64,000 nucleotides of DNA. Source: an uncultured Gammaproteobacteria bacterium (GTDB lineage: Bacteria; Pseudomonadota; Gammaproteobacteria; Eutrophobiales; Eutrophobiaceae). This document shows, piece by piece, positions 34,645 to 44,815 of this stretch. Location: contig CALSRS010000003.1 in NCBI GenBank assembly GCA_943788815.1, positions 287,193 through 351,192 of the forward strand. The letters run 5' to 3'. The first letter of the stretch is position 1. Each line of letters begins with the position of its first letter. The notes under the pieces are model-generated. The model was not told where the DNA came from. It saw nothing but the letters and a program-made list of their open reading frames with translations, and made no database searches. Both the position numbers and the translations under genes were made by a program.

Positions 34645-36729
34645 ATGTCGCCTGTCATTCAATACGAAATAAAAAACAATATCGCGGTTATATCGATAAA
34701 TAACCCCCCGGTGAATGCCTTGTCGCAATCTGTGAGACAAGGAATAACTGACAGTATACATAGACTGAATCAGGATCCTGTTGCAAGAGCAGGCATAATT
34801 ATTTGCGTCGGCAGGACATTCATCGCCGGCGCGGATATTTCTGAGTTTAATAAACCTCCTCTTGATCCTGTATTACCCGAAGTTATTTCCACAATTGAAG
34901 CATCAAACAAGATCATCATCGCCGCATTACATGGAACTGCGCTAGGCGGTGGTTTCGAAACGGCCATGGCCTGTCATTATAGATGCGCAGTTAGTGAGGC
35001 AAAGGTGGGATTGCCCGAGGTCAAACTGGGTTTACTCCCCGGAGCATCAGGGACACAGCGATTACCCAGGCTGATTGGCGCACAGGCTGCGATACAGTGG
35101 ATGGTAAGCGGTGAGCATATTGAAGCTGAAGAGGCCTTTAAGCTGGGTGCCATCGACAGAATTGTAACTGGGGATCTGCTAGTTGGTGCGCTTGAGTTTG
35201 CGAACGAGTTACTAGCTGCCGATGCAACACCTGTTCGCTTAAGTGAAAAAAAGATGCTAATGGACAGCGCCAGCGAAAAATTAATCGCTGATTATAGAGA
35301 AAAAATTGATAAACAATGGAGAGGGTATTTTTCCCCTCAGAAAATAATTGATTGTGTTGAGGCATGTTTAAACATGCCATATGACGAAGCAGTTAAACTC
35401 GAAAGAAAATTGTTTAACCAGTGTAAGGCATCTTCACATTCAAAGGCTTTACGACAACTTTTCTTCTCAGAACGTCAGGTAGGCAAGGTGCCGAATTTAC
35501 CTCGTGACACCCCTGTTCGAGAGCTTAACTCTGTCGCGGTAGTAGGCGCAGGCACGATGGGTAGTGCCATTACCGTTTCTTTCTTGAATAGTGGGTACCC
35601 GGTATACCTGATAGATCAGGATGAAACCAACCTTGATAAAGGTATTAGTAACATTAAAAAAATCTATCAATCAGAATTTGATAAGGGAAGATTGTCAGAC
35701 GAGCATTTAAATGAACGATTATCACGATTAACCACAAGCCTGGAACTATCACATATACATAAAGTAGACCTTGTTATCGAATCTATAATTGAAGATTTCG
35801 AAATTAAACACAATTTGATACAGCAACTTCAAACCATTGTTAATCCAAATACAATTATTGCAACCAACACATCCACTGTGGATATAAACAGACTCATTGA
35901 AAACACCCTATATCCTGAAAATATTATCGGCATGCATTTTTTTGCGCCAGCCCATCTAATGAAATTACTGGAAATAGTCAGGTCGAACAAAACGGGAAAA
36001 GATGTGCTGGCAACAGTTACAGGCGTGGCGAAAAAACTAAAGAAAATTGGTGTTGTGGTTAATTCAGGTTTTGGATTTGCCGGCAACAGGATATTTCTAA
36101 CTTACTTAAGGGAAGCCCAATTAATGTTGTTACAAGGGGCATCGCCTTTAGAAATAGATAAGGTGGCCTGTGAGTGGGGATTCCCCATGGGGCCGTTCTC
36201 GGTCATGGATCTGTCTGGACTGGATGTGTTTTACAGTATTTATAAACAGCTTGAAAATGCGCCGGGTAAGTATTGCTATTACCCTGTTAGTAAGGTGCTA
36301 TTTGAATCCGGGCATCATGGAAGGAAAACTCAATCTGGTTTTTATCAATATCAAGATTCCAGTAAGCATGAAAACTTGCAAGTAATAGAAATCTCAAGAC
36401 AAATGGCTGATAAGTATGGGATAGAGCAACGAAGAATAGATGGTGAAGAAATAATTGAGAGGCTAATTTATGCCATGATTAATGAAGGAGTCTATGTATT
36501 ACAGGAAAAGATTGTTTCAAATCCCGGAGATATTGATGTCATTATGACGAATGGTTATGGGTTCCCCCGGTATCGAGGTGGGCCAATGTGCTATGCTGAC
36601 ATTATCGGCCTTGAAAAGGTTTATCAATCTATTTGCGAATACGATAAACAATATCCAGGTAATATCTGGAGCCCTTCGGGCTTGATAAGAGAAATGATTG
36701 ATAAAGGCGAGTCTTTTTATGAAACTTAA
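34645..36729 (+). CDS. Bifunctional enoyl-CoA hydratase / 3-hydroxyacyl-CoA dehydrogenase
   Basis: 694 aa multifunctional beta-oxidation enzyme. The N-terminal crotonase domain (about 1-190) has the oxyanion-hole motifs GRTFIAGADISEF and AALHGTALGGGFETAMACHY and the catalytic Glu region KVGLPEVKLGLLPGASGTQR. The NAD-binding domain begins at about 297 (VAVVGAGTMGSAITVSFLNS), followed by HFFAPAHLMKLLEIVR and a C-terminal dehydrogenase helical domain. Length and order match peroxisomal-type/FadJ-like proteins, shorter than FadB. It lies between phaB and fadE in one operon. Confidence 0.92.
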   Translation: MSPVIQYEIKNNIAVISINNPPVNALSQSVRQGITDSIHRLNQDPVARAGIIICVGRTFIAGADISEFNKPPLDPVLPEVISTIEASNKIIIAALHGTALGGGFETAMACHYRCAVSEAKVGLPEVKLGLLPGASGTQRLPRLIGAQAAIQWMVSGEHIEAEEAFKLGAIDRIVTGDLLVGALEFANELLAADATPVRLSEKKMLMDSASEKLIADYREKIDKQWRGYFSPQKIIDCVEACLNMPYDEAVKLERKLFNQCKASSHSKALRQLFFSERQVGKVPNLPRDTPVRELNSVAVVGAGTMGSAITVSFLNSGYPVYLIDQDETNLDKGISNIKKIYQSEFDKGRLSDEHLNERLSRLTTSLELSHIHKVDLVIESIIEDFEIKHNLIQQLQTIVNPNTIIATNTSTVDINRLIENTLYPENIIGMHFFAPAHLMKLLEIVRSNKTGKDVLATVTGVAKKLKKIGVVVNSGFGFAGNRIFLTYLREAQLMLLQGASPLEIDKVACEWGFPMGPFSVMDLSGLDVFYSIYKQLENAPGKYCYYPVSKVLFESGHHGRKTQSGFYQYQDSSKHENLQVIEISRQMADKYGIEQRRIDGEEIIERLIYAMINEGVYVLQEKIVSNPGDIDVIMTNGYGFPRYRGGPMCYADIIGLEKVYQSICEYDKQYPGNIWSPSGLIREMIDKGESFYET

Positions 36730-36762
36730 CTAACTATAAATAATAGATACGGTGATACTTAA

Positions 36763-39189
36763 ATGGGATTTATTACAACAATACTGATATTTATTACCAG
36801 TGCTCTCTTGTTGGCTTATTTCAGGGTAGGTCTGATTAAGTGTGCAGTTAGTAGCGCTATTTACCTGGCTATATATCTGTTATTCGGTAACGCATCTGGT
36901 TTTTTGTTGGTATTACTTAGCACTACAACGGTAGTGCTTATATTTTTATCACAGCTGCCATTGCGTAGGAGTCTGCTTACATCACCATTATTAAAATGGT
37001 ATCGAAAAGTATTACCAAGAGTGTCTGAAACAGAACAGGTAGCTATCGATGCCGGAACCGTTTGGTGGGAGGGGGAACTTTTTACAGGGTCTCCGGACTG
37101 GAGTCGGCTTTTGAAATCTGAGGGTGTCAATATCACCGAGGAAGAGCAGGCGTTTATAGATGGCCCTGTTGAAGACCTTTGTAATATGGTGAATACCTGG
37201 GATATTAACTTTAAACATGCAGACATTCCTGAAGATATTGTAAGGTTTATTAAAGACAATAAATTTCTGGGAATGATTATTCCAAAAGAATACGGCGGGC
37301 TGGACATGTCACCCGTAGCCCAGGTTGCTGTCCTGACAAAAATTTTTAGTGTAGGCAGTGTAGTCGGAAATTTCATTAGCGTACCAAATTCACTGGGACC
37401 AGGCGAGTTGCTGGTGAAGTATGGGACCGATGAACAGAAACAACACTATCTTCCCAGGCTGGCAAGTGGTGAAGACCTTCCCTGTTTTGCATTAACAGCC
37501 CCGCTTGCAGGATCTGATGCAAACTCAATCCCCGATACCGGTACAGTCTGTAAAGGCGTATGGGAAGGTGAAGAAATTATTGGTATGCGCTTAAATATAA
37601 ATAAGCGATATATTACCCTCGCACCCGTTGCAACAATCATAGGGCTTGCGTTTAAACTGCAGGATCCAGAACACCTTATTGGTGATGTTGATGATTATGG
37701 TATCACCTGCGCATTAATCCCTCGTTCTACAGAAGGTCTGGAGATCGGCAGGAGGCATTACCCCATTGGTGATCCATTTTTGAATGGGCCGATAAGAGGT
37801 AAGGATATATTTGTGCCGCTGGATTATATGATTGGCGGAAAACAGTTGGCTGGCCAGGGCTGGCGAATGTTAATCGAGTGCCTGTCCACTGGACGAGCTA
37901 TCAGTTTACCTACCATTTCTAACTCCATTGCAAAAAACACACTGGCAACAACAGGTGCCTATGCACGGATAAGACGGCAGTTTGGGCTACCTATTGCTGA
38001 GTTTGAAGGTGTGCAGAAACCATTAGCGAGGATGGCGGGGATGAGTTACATCATCCATGCTGCAACGGCGCAAACAGCCAGAGCGATATCTATGGGAGCA
38101 AAACCTGCTGTCCCTGCGTCTATATTAAAATATCACTGTACTGAAATGGCACGTACTATCATTAATGACGGTATGGACATACAAGGAGGAAAGGCGGTGA
38201 TGAAAGGACCGAAGAATATGCTGTCAGCAGCGTATGAATCGGTACCGGTTGCCATTACGGTAGAGGGTGCAAATATCATGACCAGGAGTTTAATGATATT
38301 TGGACAAGGCGCAATTCGATGTCATCCCTATGTATTAAAGGAAATGCAAGTTGCCAGGCGTGAAGATAAGGATGCCTTGGTTGAGTTTGATGCCTTACTG
38401 TTCGAGCATGTTGGAGCTACCATTAATAATGGCGCGCATGCCTTGATCGACGCGTTAACATTGTCTATTTTTAATTGTCCTGATATTCGTTCAAAAACAA
38501 AAAAATATTTTTGTTATGCAACACGCCTAAGTGCAGTTTTTGCTGTGATAGCAGACTCGGCGATGTTGACTTTACAGGCCTCTTTGAAAACCAGAGAAAT
38601 GTTATCTGCCAGACTTGGAGACATGTTAAGTCACCTGTATTTAATTAGTATGGTACTTAAACAATATGAAGATCAGGGGACGCCTAGAGAATTAAAGCCG
38701 GTAATTGATTGGTCTTGTCAGTATTTAATGAATCAGTATCAAATTGCAACGCTGGAATTTCTTGATAATCTCCCCAATAGGTTAATTTCATGGAAACTGA
38801 AAATTATTGCATTTCCTTTGGGCGCAAGATTCAACATGCCAGCTGATAAATTAGAAAAAAAGATATCTCAGCTAGTCTCAAATAGAACCGAAGCAAGAGA
38901 TCTTCTTATTAATGGGATACATCTTACGGATAACGACAATAATTCTGTTGGGAAATTAAATTCGATACTTGAGAAGACGGATGAAGTCGAAGTGTTACTG
39001 AAAAAAATACGTAAGGCAGTAAAGAACGAAATTGTTCCAGATTTGATTGGCATAGCACTGATTGATAGTGCGGCAGAAAAAAATGTTATTTCTGAAGATG
39101 AAGCCAAGTACCTTAGAGAATTTGATAAGCAGATAATGGAAATCATCCACGTTGATGATTTTGGATTTGACGAATTCAGTCGGGCCTAG
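36763..39189 (+). CDS. fadE: Acyl-CoA dehydrogenase, FadE type
   Basis: 808 aa, the usual size of membrane-associated gammaproteobacterial FadE. Two or three N-terminal hydrophobic helices (about 1-70) are followed by the FadE-specific WWEGELFTGSPDW, then the acyl-CoA dehydrogenase fold (FIKDNKFLGMIIPKEYGGLD, CFALTAPLAGSDANSIPDTG, QFGLPIAEFEGVQKPLARMA) and the long C-terminal extension. It introduces the first double bond in fatty acyl-CoA. The gap from the preceding hydratase/dehydrogenase gene is 33 bp, so cotranscription is likely. Confidence 0.94.
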   Translation: MGFITTILIFITSALLLAYFRVGLIKCAVSSAIYLAIYLLFGNASGFLLVLLSTTTVVLIFLSQLPLRRSLLTSPLLKWYRKVLPRVSETEQVAIDAGTVWWEGELFTGSPDWSRLLKSEGVNITEEEQAFIDGPVEDLCNMVNTWDINFKHADIPEDIVRFIKDNKFLGMIIPKEYGGLDMSPVAQVAVLTKIFSVGSVVGNFISVPNSLGPGELLVKYGTDEQKQHYLPRLASGEDLPCFALTAPLAGSDANSIPDTGTVCKGVWEGEEIIGMRLNINKRYITLAPVATIIGLAFKLQDPEHLIGDVDDYGITCALIPRSTEGLEIGRRHYPIGDPFLNGPIRGKDIFVPLDYMIGGKQLAGQGWRMLIECLSTGRAISLPTISNSIAKNTLATTGAYARIRRQFGLPIAEFEGVQKPLARMAGMSYIIHAATAQTARAISMGAKPAVPASILKYHCTEMARTIINDGMDIQGGKAVMKGPKNMLSAAYESVPVAITVEGANIMTRSLMIFGQGAIRCHPYVLKEMQVARREDKDALVEFDALLFEHVGATINNGAHALIDALTLSIFNCPDIRSKTKKYFCYATRLSAVFAVIADSAMLTLQASLKTREMLSARLGDMLSHLYLISMVLKQYEDQGTPRELKPVIDWSCQYLMNQYQIATLEFLDNLPNRLISWKLKIIAFPLGARFNMPADKLEKKISQLVSNRTEARDLLINGIHLTDNDNNSVGKLNSILEKTDEVEVLLKKIRKAVKNEIVPDLIGIALIDSAAEKNVISEDEAKYLREFDKQIMEIIHVDDFGFDEFSRA

Positions 39190-39214
39190 AACCGAACATT
39201 TTTAGCATCAGGCT

Positions 39215-40012
39215 ATGACCTCTATGAAAACAACTGAACTAAACGAGCTAAGGGATTTTGCTGTTTCCATCCTTGTGCGTTCTGGCAGAATTTCAAGAAA
39301 ATATTTTCGATCAAATATTCAGATTAATACCAAATCTAAAGATGTGTTTGATCCTGTGACGATTGCTGATCGGGAAGTAGAAGCTTATTTGAGAAATCAA
39401 ATCGAAAAGAAGTATCCTGACCATACTATATTTGGCGAAGAATACGGCCATAAAGAAGGGAATAACGTCAGTTGGTTTATTGACCCAATTGATGGGACGA
39501 AAGGATTTATTTCCGGCTCTCCTATGTGGGGCAGCCTGCTGGGTGTGACAGAAAATAAAATTCCCGTCATGGGGGTTATGCATCAACCTTTTATTAAAGA
39601 GACGTTTTTTGCGGCAGGCAAAAATGCCTGCTTGAAATCAGGCGCAACTATCAAAAAACTGCAATCATCATCAACGACTAGCCTGGACAGAGCAATATTG
39701 TATTGCACTCATCCATCTATGTTTGGCAGTAAAAAAGAATTTAAAACATTTCAAAAAATAGAATCCAAAGTTAAATCATCCAGGTATGGCGGTGATTGCT
39801 ATGGGTATTGCCTGCTCGCATCAGGTCATGTCGATGTTGTCATAGAATCCGGTTTAAAACCGTATGACATTATTCCACTCATTCCTATTATTCAGGCAGC
39901 AGGTGGTGTGATAACAGATTGGAAAGGAAATTTGCCACTCAAGGGTGGGAAAGTTATTGCGGCGGCAAATAAGAAACTCCATAGACAACTTATGTCTATA
40001 GTCTCAGTCTAG
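39215..40012 (+). CDS. Inositol-monophosphatase-family phosphatase, probable histidinol-phosphatase
   Basis: 265 aa. Metal-binding motifs are clear: GEEYG with the first Glu and WFIDPIDGTKGF with the DPIDGT signature; the second signature region KPYDIIPLIPIIQAAGGVI is near the C terminus (W/K-x-x-D-x-x-x). The sequence around DPIDGTKGFISG and MWGSLLGV matches HisN-type histidinol-phosphatases more than SuhB. It starts at MTSMKTTELN, with an alternative Met three codons in. It follows fadE by 25 bp, yet no histidine genes are near. Confidence 0.82.
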   Translation: MTSMKTTELNELRDFAVSILVRSGRISRKYFRSNIQINTKSKDVFDPVTIADREVEAYLRNQIEKKYPDHTIFGEEYGHKEGNNVSWFIDPIDGTKGFISGSPMWGSLLGVTENKIPVMGVMHQPFIKETFFAAGKNACLKSGATIKKLQSSSTTSLDRAILYCTHPSMFGSKKEFKTFQKIESKVKSSRYGGDCYGYCLLASGHVDVVIESGLKPYDIIPLIPIIQAAGGVITDWKGNLPLKGGKVIAAANKKLHRQLMSIVSV

Positions 40013-40023
40013 CTAATTTCCCT

Positions 40024-41214
40024 CTAAAGTACAGTCGCGATAGAGTCTGCCAGGTAATCTATATTAGTCGCGCTAACGCCAGCAATATTGATGCGGCTGT
40101 TATTTACCATGTAAATGCTGAACTCTTCTCGTAGTTGAATGACCTGTTCAACAGTTAATCCTAATATAGAAAACATTCCACGCTGTGATTTCACAAAGTT
40201 AAAATCACGATTTTCAGATTTAGTTTGAATACTTTCAGTAAAGAGCCCTCGTAAAGTATTTATGTTTTGCTGCATCTGATCCAGTTCAGCCTTCCAGCTA
40301 TTTTTTAATTCCTTATCACCAAGAATCATACCAACAATAATTGCGCCATGGGCTGGTGGAACTGAATATAGTCTTCTGGCAACTGATTTCATATGTGTCC
40401 ATGCTGCATCAGTTGTTGCAGGATTTTCAGTAATAATAATGGTACTGCCAACTCTTTCTCGGTATAGCCCGAAATTCTTTGAGCACGAATAGGCGATAAT
40501 TAACTCTGGTAAGTGGGATGCCATATAACGCAGTCCTTCAACGTCTGCGTCCAGGCCCAAACCCAGTCCCTGATAAGCACAGTCTACAAAAGGGGTAAAT
40601 CCATTTTTTTGTGCAAGCGTTGTTATTTCCTTCCAGGTCTCAAAATCCAGATCTGCACCACTGGGATTATGACAACAAGCATGTAGTAGTAGAATGTCAT
40701 CTTTAGTTAATTTTGAAATTTGTGTAAGCATTTCATCAGTCTTAATGACATGATTAATGCCGTCATAGTAAGGGTATTCTTTTACTGTGAGTCCGGCTGT
40801 GCTCAGTAATGGTATGTGGTTTGGCCAGCTCGGTGTGCTTACCCAGAGATTGGCCCCAGGTTTCCAGCCATTGATGACTTCGCCAGCCACACGAAGGGCG
40901 CCGGATCCACCGGGTGTTGAGACTGCACCAGAGCGTTTTTCCTTGATTACTACATGGTCATCTCCCAGTACCAGCCGTTGAATGAATTCGCAGAATACGG
41001 GATCACCTTCAATACTTGTATATGTCTTACTTGTTTCTTCGCTCAGTTTTTTGGTTTCTGCTTTTTTTACAGCATCAAATATCGGTGTTAATCCGTCTTC
41101 ATTTTTATATACACCCACACTTAAATCTATCTTTTTCGGATTATCATCATTCCTGTAAGATGTTAGTATCCCAAGGATGGGATCATCGGGTAGTTTTTCA
41201 AATTTTTCAAACAT
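40024..41214 (-). CDS. Aspartate/aromatic amino acid aminotransferase (class Ib)
   Basis: 396 aa PLP enzyme of the AspC/TyrB group. The start is ATG 41214 (MFEKFEKLPDDPILG), with TTGGAG upstream, the standard opening of this group; a frame extending to 41244 adds nothing homologous. Motifs: KIDLSVGVYKNEDG, LLHACCHNPSGADL, and the PLP lysine in AYSCSKNFGLYRERVG, with the Arg that contacts the substrate carboxylate. It is convergent with the phosphatase gene and alone on this strand. Confidence 0.92.
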   Translation of the reverse strand: MFEKFEKLPDDPILGILTSYRNDDNPKKIDLSVGVYKNEDGLTPIFDAVKKAETKKLSEETSKTYTSIEGDPVFCEFIQRLVLGDDHVVIKEKRSGAVSTPGGSGALRVAGEVINGWKPGANLWVSTPSWPNHIPLLSTAGLTVKEYPYYDGINHVIKTDEMLTQISKLTKDDILLLHACCHNPSGADLDFETWKEITTLAQKNGFTPFVDCAYQGLGLGLDADVEGLRYMASHLPELIIAYSCSKNFGLYRERVGSTIIITENPATTDAAWTHMKSVARRLYSVPPAHGAIIVGMILGDKELKNSWKAELDQMQQNINTLRGLFTESIQTKSENRDFNFVKSQRGMFSILGLTVEQVIQLREEFSIYMVNNSRINIAGVSATNIDYLADSIATVL

Positions 41215-41329
41215 GGATGCTCCAAATTTACTAGGTAAAATCACGAGTCACAGCGGGTGCCAATGATACACTATTTCAATCCACTAATGTTAGTGTCGCA
41301 GGTTTAAAATACTGATAAGCATCAAAACT

Positions 41330-41780
41330 ATGGAACTCGAATTAAAATCATTCAAGCAGGAGTACCATTTTGTTCTCCTTGTTCTCCCAGACAAAGTCCA
41401 GTGGGCAGACATGGATGCATTCGGGCATGTTAATAATACGTTGTACTTTCGCTATTTTGAAAGGGTTCGTTTTGCTCTGTTTGAAAAATATGGCCTATTA
41501 AATGAGATTGATTCTACGGCAATAGGACCTGTCTTGGCATCTACGCAATGCCGTTTTAAAACGGCCCTGGAATATCCGGATAATATATATAGGAACCCGT
41601 ATTTCAGAATTAAAAGAAGACCGTTTTCTGATGACATACGGCATATTCAGTGAACGATTAAATGCCCTGGCCGCGAAAGGGGGCGGATTTATAATTTATT
41701 ATAATTTCCGTGATAAATTGAAAGCTAGTATGCCAGATGACCATTTTCAGAGACTAAAATCCCAGGTAGCGGTTGAATAA
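41330..41780 (+). pseudogene. 4HBT-family acyl-CoA thioesterase with frameshift
   Basis: The first frame gives a hot-dog thioesterase N-terminal half (VQWADMDAFGHVNNTLYFRY with the catalytic Asp) and then runs into a stop at 41651-41653. From about 41590 the homologous sequence continues in the +1 frame (ELKEDRFLMTYGIFSERLNA, LAAKGGGFIIYYNFRD) to TAA at 41778-41780, 8 bp before the next gene. Restoring two bases in the TA dinucleotide run at about 41581-41591 would give DNIYIGTRISELKEDR, which fits the family perfectly. So a single TA-unit loss explains the break. It could be a sequencing error, a recent mutation, or reversible slippage. Confidence 0.85.
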
Positions 41781-41788
41781 GTAATCAT

Positions 41789-43162
41789 ATGGAAAATCTC
41801 CTTGAAAAAATAGTTGTTGATCTGGGTGATAAGATTGCGCTGACTGGAGATGAAGTCGAAGACCGGTATTGTGTGGATTGGAGTCGGGAAAACCCATGTA
41901 AACCCGATGTTGTGTTAAGACCCAGGTCGACTTCTGAAGTAGGCATCATACTTCAGCATTGTCATGCCGCTGGGCAACCCCTTGTTACCCAGGGTGGCAT
42001 GACAGGATTGGTGGGAGGGGCAACTCCCAGACCTAAAGAGTGGGTGTTATCCATGGAACGCATGAAAGGCGTATGTGAAATTGATACAGACTCAATGACC
42101 ATGACTGCCTTGGCTGGGACACCGCTAGAAGAATTGCAAAATGCAGCTAGCAACGCGGGCTTTATGTTACCGCTGGATCTTGGTGCACGTGGGTCTTGTA
42201 CCATAGGTGGTAATGTGTCAACCAACGCGGGTGGTAACCAGGTCATTCAATACGGCATGGTACGTGCTCTGGTATTAGGCCTGGAAGCAGTCATGGCTGA
42301 TGGCACGATTATTTCCTCGAAAAATAAGCTATTAAAAAACAATACTGGATTTGATCTCAAACATCTTTTTATTGGTAGTGAAGGTGTGCTGGGTGTTGTT
42401 ACTGAAGTTGTTTTACGCTTGTTTCCGGCAAAGTTATCCAGACAATCTGCACTTTGCGGTATAAATGATTTTTCAGATGTCATTAAACTGCTCACACAAT
42501 TAAAAAGGAGATTGCAGGTTGTAAGTTCCTTTGAAGTAATGTGGGATAATTATTTCAGATATGCAATCGAGCATGTTGAGTACACTCGTGATCCGTTTCA
42601 GGAAAAATATAAATATTATGTCTTGGTCGAGTCTGAAGGGAATGACCAGGACCAGGACGATCGAGCATTTCAATCAGCCCTGTTTGAAGAAATTGAGCAG
42701 GGAACTATTGATGATGCGGTTATTGCCCGTTCATTAAAAGACAGGAATGATTTTTGGGCAATTCGGGACTCTGTGGGGGAAATCTTAGCGCAGATAAAGG
42801 ATGAAGCAAATTTTGATATTGGCATTCCGATTAATGAGACAGAATCTTGTCTAAACCAGATTGAAAAAGCATTAAAAAGCAAATTTCCAGATCTGGTTTA
42901 TATGGTGTTTGGTCACCTGGGTGACGGGAATCTGCATATTATTGCCGCAACAGGTAATAAGGATGACAAAATCGAAATATACGATACGGTTTATCAAATC
43001 ACTGGTGAACATCACGGCGGTGTGGCTGCTGAACACGGAATTGGCGTACTTAAAAAACCCTGGTTACATCTTTCCAGAACGGAACAGGAAATAAATCTTA
43101 TGAGGCAGTTAAAGTTGGCATTAGACCCAAAAAATATTTTAAATCCTGGCAGGGTTATTTGA
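41789..43162 (+). CDS. FAD-linked oxidase, D-2-hydroxyglutarate/D-lactate dehydrogenase type
   Basis: 457 aa. It has an N-terminal FAD-binding (PP-loop) domain (VVLRPRSTSEVGIILQHCHA, VTQGGMTGLVGGATP, GGNVSTNAGGNQVIQYGMVR) and a C-terminal FAD-oxidase domain with HLGDGNLHI and the terminal EHGIGVLKK and DPKNILNPGR. These are the GlcD/D2HGDH family signatures; substrate cannot be fixed from sequence alone. It directly follows the broken thioesterase. Together with LhgO at 18713 it could cover both enantiomers of 2-hydroxyglutarate. Confidence 0.85.
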   Translation: MENLLEKIVVDLGDKIALTGDEVEDRYCVDWSRENPCKPDVVLRPRSTSEVGIILQHCHAAGQPLVTQGGMTGLVGGATPRPKEWVLSMERMKGVCEIDTDSMTMTALAGTPLEELQNAASNAGFMLPLDLGARGSCTIGGNVSTNAGGNQVIQYGMVRALVLGLEAVMADGTIISSKNKLLKNNTGFDLKHLFIGSEGVLGVVTEVVLRLFPAKLSRQSALCGINDFSDVIKLLTQLKRRLQVVSSFEVMWDNYFRYAIEHVEYTRDPFQEKYKYYVLVESEGNDQDQDDRAFQSALFEEIEQGTIDDAVIARSLKDRNDFWAIRDSVGEILAQIKDEANFDIGIPINETESCLNQIEKALKSKFPDLVYMVFGHLGDGNLHIIAATGNKDDKIEIYDTVYQITGEHHGGVAAEHGIGVLKKPWLHLSRTEQEINLMRQLKLALDPKNILNPGRVI

Positions 43163-43248
43163 ATAAAGATAACTTGAATATGCCTGATTCAATTTATATT
43201 TGTGTTAACCTTAATTTATTAAATTTAATGAACTAATGAGGTAATCAA

Positions 43249-44796
43249 TTGAACGTTAAAAGCTATGTGCAGGGGGAATGGGTATCAGGGAGTTCCGATG
43301 GCCTGAATGTTTTTAATGCTATTAATGGTGAAATTGTTGGACTAGTTTCAAGTGCCGGTATTGATTTTAAGGCAGTCGTGGAATACGCAAGACAAAAAGG
43401 CCAGGACGGACTACGGGATCTGACATTCCATCAAAGGGCGGATAAACTAAAGGCGCTTGCAAAATATCTAAGTGATCAAAAAGAAAAACTATATGAGGTT
43501 TCTGCCTGGACAGGGGCAACAAGAACAGACAGTTGGGTTGATATCGAAGGCGGAATTGGCACGCTATTTTCTTATAGCAGTCAGGCCAGAGCTGAATTAC
43601 CAGATAAAAAATTTATTGTAGAAGGAGACCAGGAAGGGCTGTCTAAAGAAGGCAGCTTTGTTGGACAGCATATACTGGTTACAAAACCAGGTGTAGCAGT
43701 TCATATTAATGCTTATAATTTTCCCTGTTGGGGGATGCTTGAAAAACTGGCGCCCAGCCTGATTGCAGGTGTTCCAGTCGTAGTAAAGCCAGCCTCGGTT
43801 ACTTGTTATTTAACCGAAGTGATGACACGGGAAATTATCAATTCCGGTATTTTGCCAGAAGGTTCAGTACAGCTAATCTGCGGTAGTCTCGGTGATTTAC
43901 TAGAGCATTTAAATGAACAGGATATCGTAACATTTACAGGGTCGGCATCTACTGGTCAAAAGTTAAAATCACATCCAAATATCGTTGTCAATTCAATCCC
44001 TTTCAACATGGAAGCGGACTCGTTAAATTGTTGTATTTTAGGTGAAACAGTGGAAATTGATTCACCTGAATTTGACCTGTACATAAAAGAAATTGTACGA
44101 GAAATGACTATGAAGGCCGGGCAGAAATGTACCGCAATTCGCCGCGCTATAGTGCCAGCATCAAAAACGGATGTAGTTATTCAGGCTATTCAAGCGCGCT
44201 TACAAAAAACCGTTATTGGTGATCCGACTGTTGAAGGTGTTCGCATGGGGTCCTTGGTGGGTATGGAACAGGTAAAAGATGTCTGGGACAAAGTAAATCA
44301 ACTGGCTGGTGAGTGTGAACTTGTCTACGGGGGAAACAGAGATTTTGAAGTGGTAGGTGGGGACAGGGAAAAAGGTGCTTTTTTTCCATTAACACTATTC
44401 TATTGCGATGAACCTATGAAAAAATTACTGCCACATTCAGTTGAGGCATTTGGGCCAGTTTGTACCGTCATGCCTTATACCGGTATAGATGAGGCGGTTG
44501 AAATTGCAAGCATGGGTAAAGGAAGTCTCGTTGGCTCAGTATTTACAGCAAATGATCAAGAGGCAAAGGAAATAATTTTTGGAGCTGCAGCGTATCATGG
44601 TCGTATGTTAATTATTAATGATACATGCGCCAAAGAATCGACAGGACATGGCACTGCAATGTCAAAGTTGGTGCATGGTGGGCCTGGTCGAGCAGGAGGA
44701 GGGGAGGAACTGGGCGGTATCAGGGCCGTTAAACATTATATGCAGCGAATTGCGTTACAGGGGTCGCCTGATACCTTGTCATATATAACAGCTTGA
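43249..44796 (+). CDS. PaaZ-type aldehyde dehydrogenase (ring-opened CoA-semialdehyde dehydrogenase)
   Basis: 515 aa, TTG start at 43249 with ATGAGGT about 7 bp upstream. It matches the aldehyde dehydrogenase half of PaaZ (VNAINGEIVGLVSS-like opening, HINAYNFPCWGMLEKLAPSL, FTGSASTGQKLKSH, catalytic Cys in AGQKCTAIRR and Glu in NMEADSLN, and the PaaZ-like HGGPGRAGGGEELGG). PaaZ of E. coli carries an additional C-terminal MaoC-like hydratase of about 160 residues, which is missing here, as in PaaN/BoxD-like single-domain forms. Followed after 19 bp by a paaG homologue, supporting a phenylacetate or related aromatic-CoA pathway role. Confidence 0.85.
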   Translation: MNVKSYVQGEWVSGSSDGLNVFNAINGEIVGLVSSAGIDFKAVVEYARQKGQDGLRDLTFHQRADKLKALAKYLSDQKEKLYEVSAWTGATRTDSWVDIEGGIGTLFSYSSQARAELPDKKFIVEGDQEGLSKEGSFVGQHILVTKPGVAVHINAYNFPCWGMLEKLAPSLIAGVPVVVKPASVTCYLTEVMTREIINSGILPEGSVQLICGSLGDLLEHLNEQDIVTFTGSASTGQKLKSHPNIVVNSIPFNMEADSLNCCILGETVEIDSPEFDLYIKEIVREMTMKAGQKCTAIRRAIVPASKTDVVIQAIQARLQKTVIGDPTVEGVRMGSLVGMEQVKDVWDKVNQLAGECELVYGGNRDFEVVGGDREKGAFFPLTLFYCDEPMKKLLPHSVEAFGPVCTVMPYTGIDEAVEIASMGKGSLVGSVFTANDQEAKEIIFGAAAYHGRMLIINDTCAKESTGHGTAMSKLVHGGPGRAGGGEELGGIRAVKHYMQRIALQGSPDTLSYITA

Positions 44797-44815
44797 TAAT
44801 GAATACGGGATCAAG

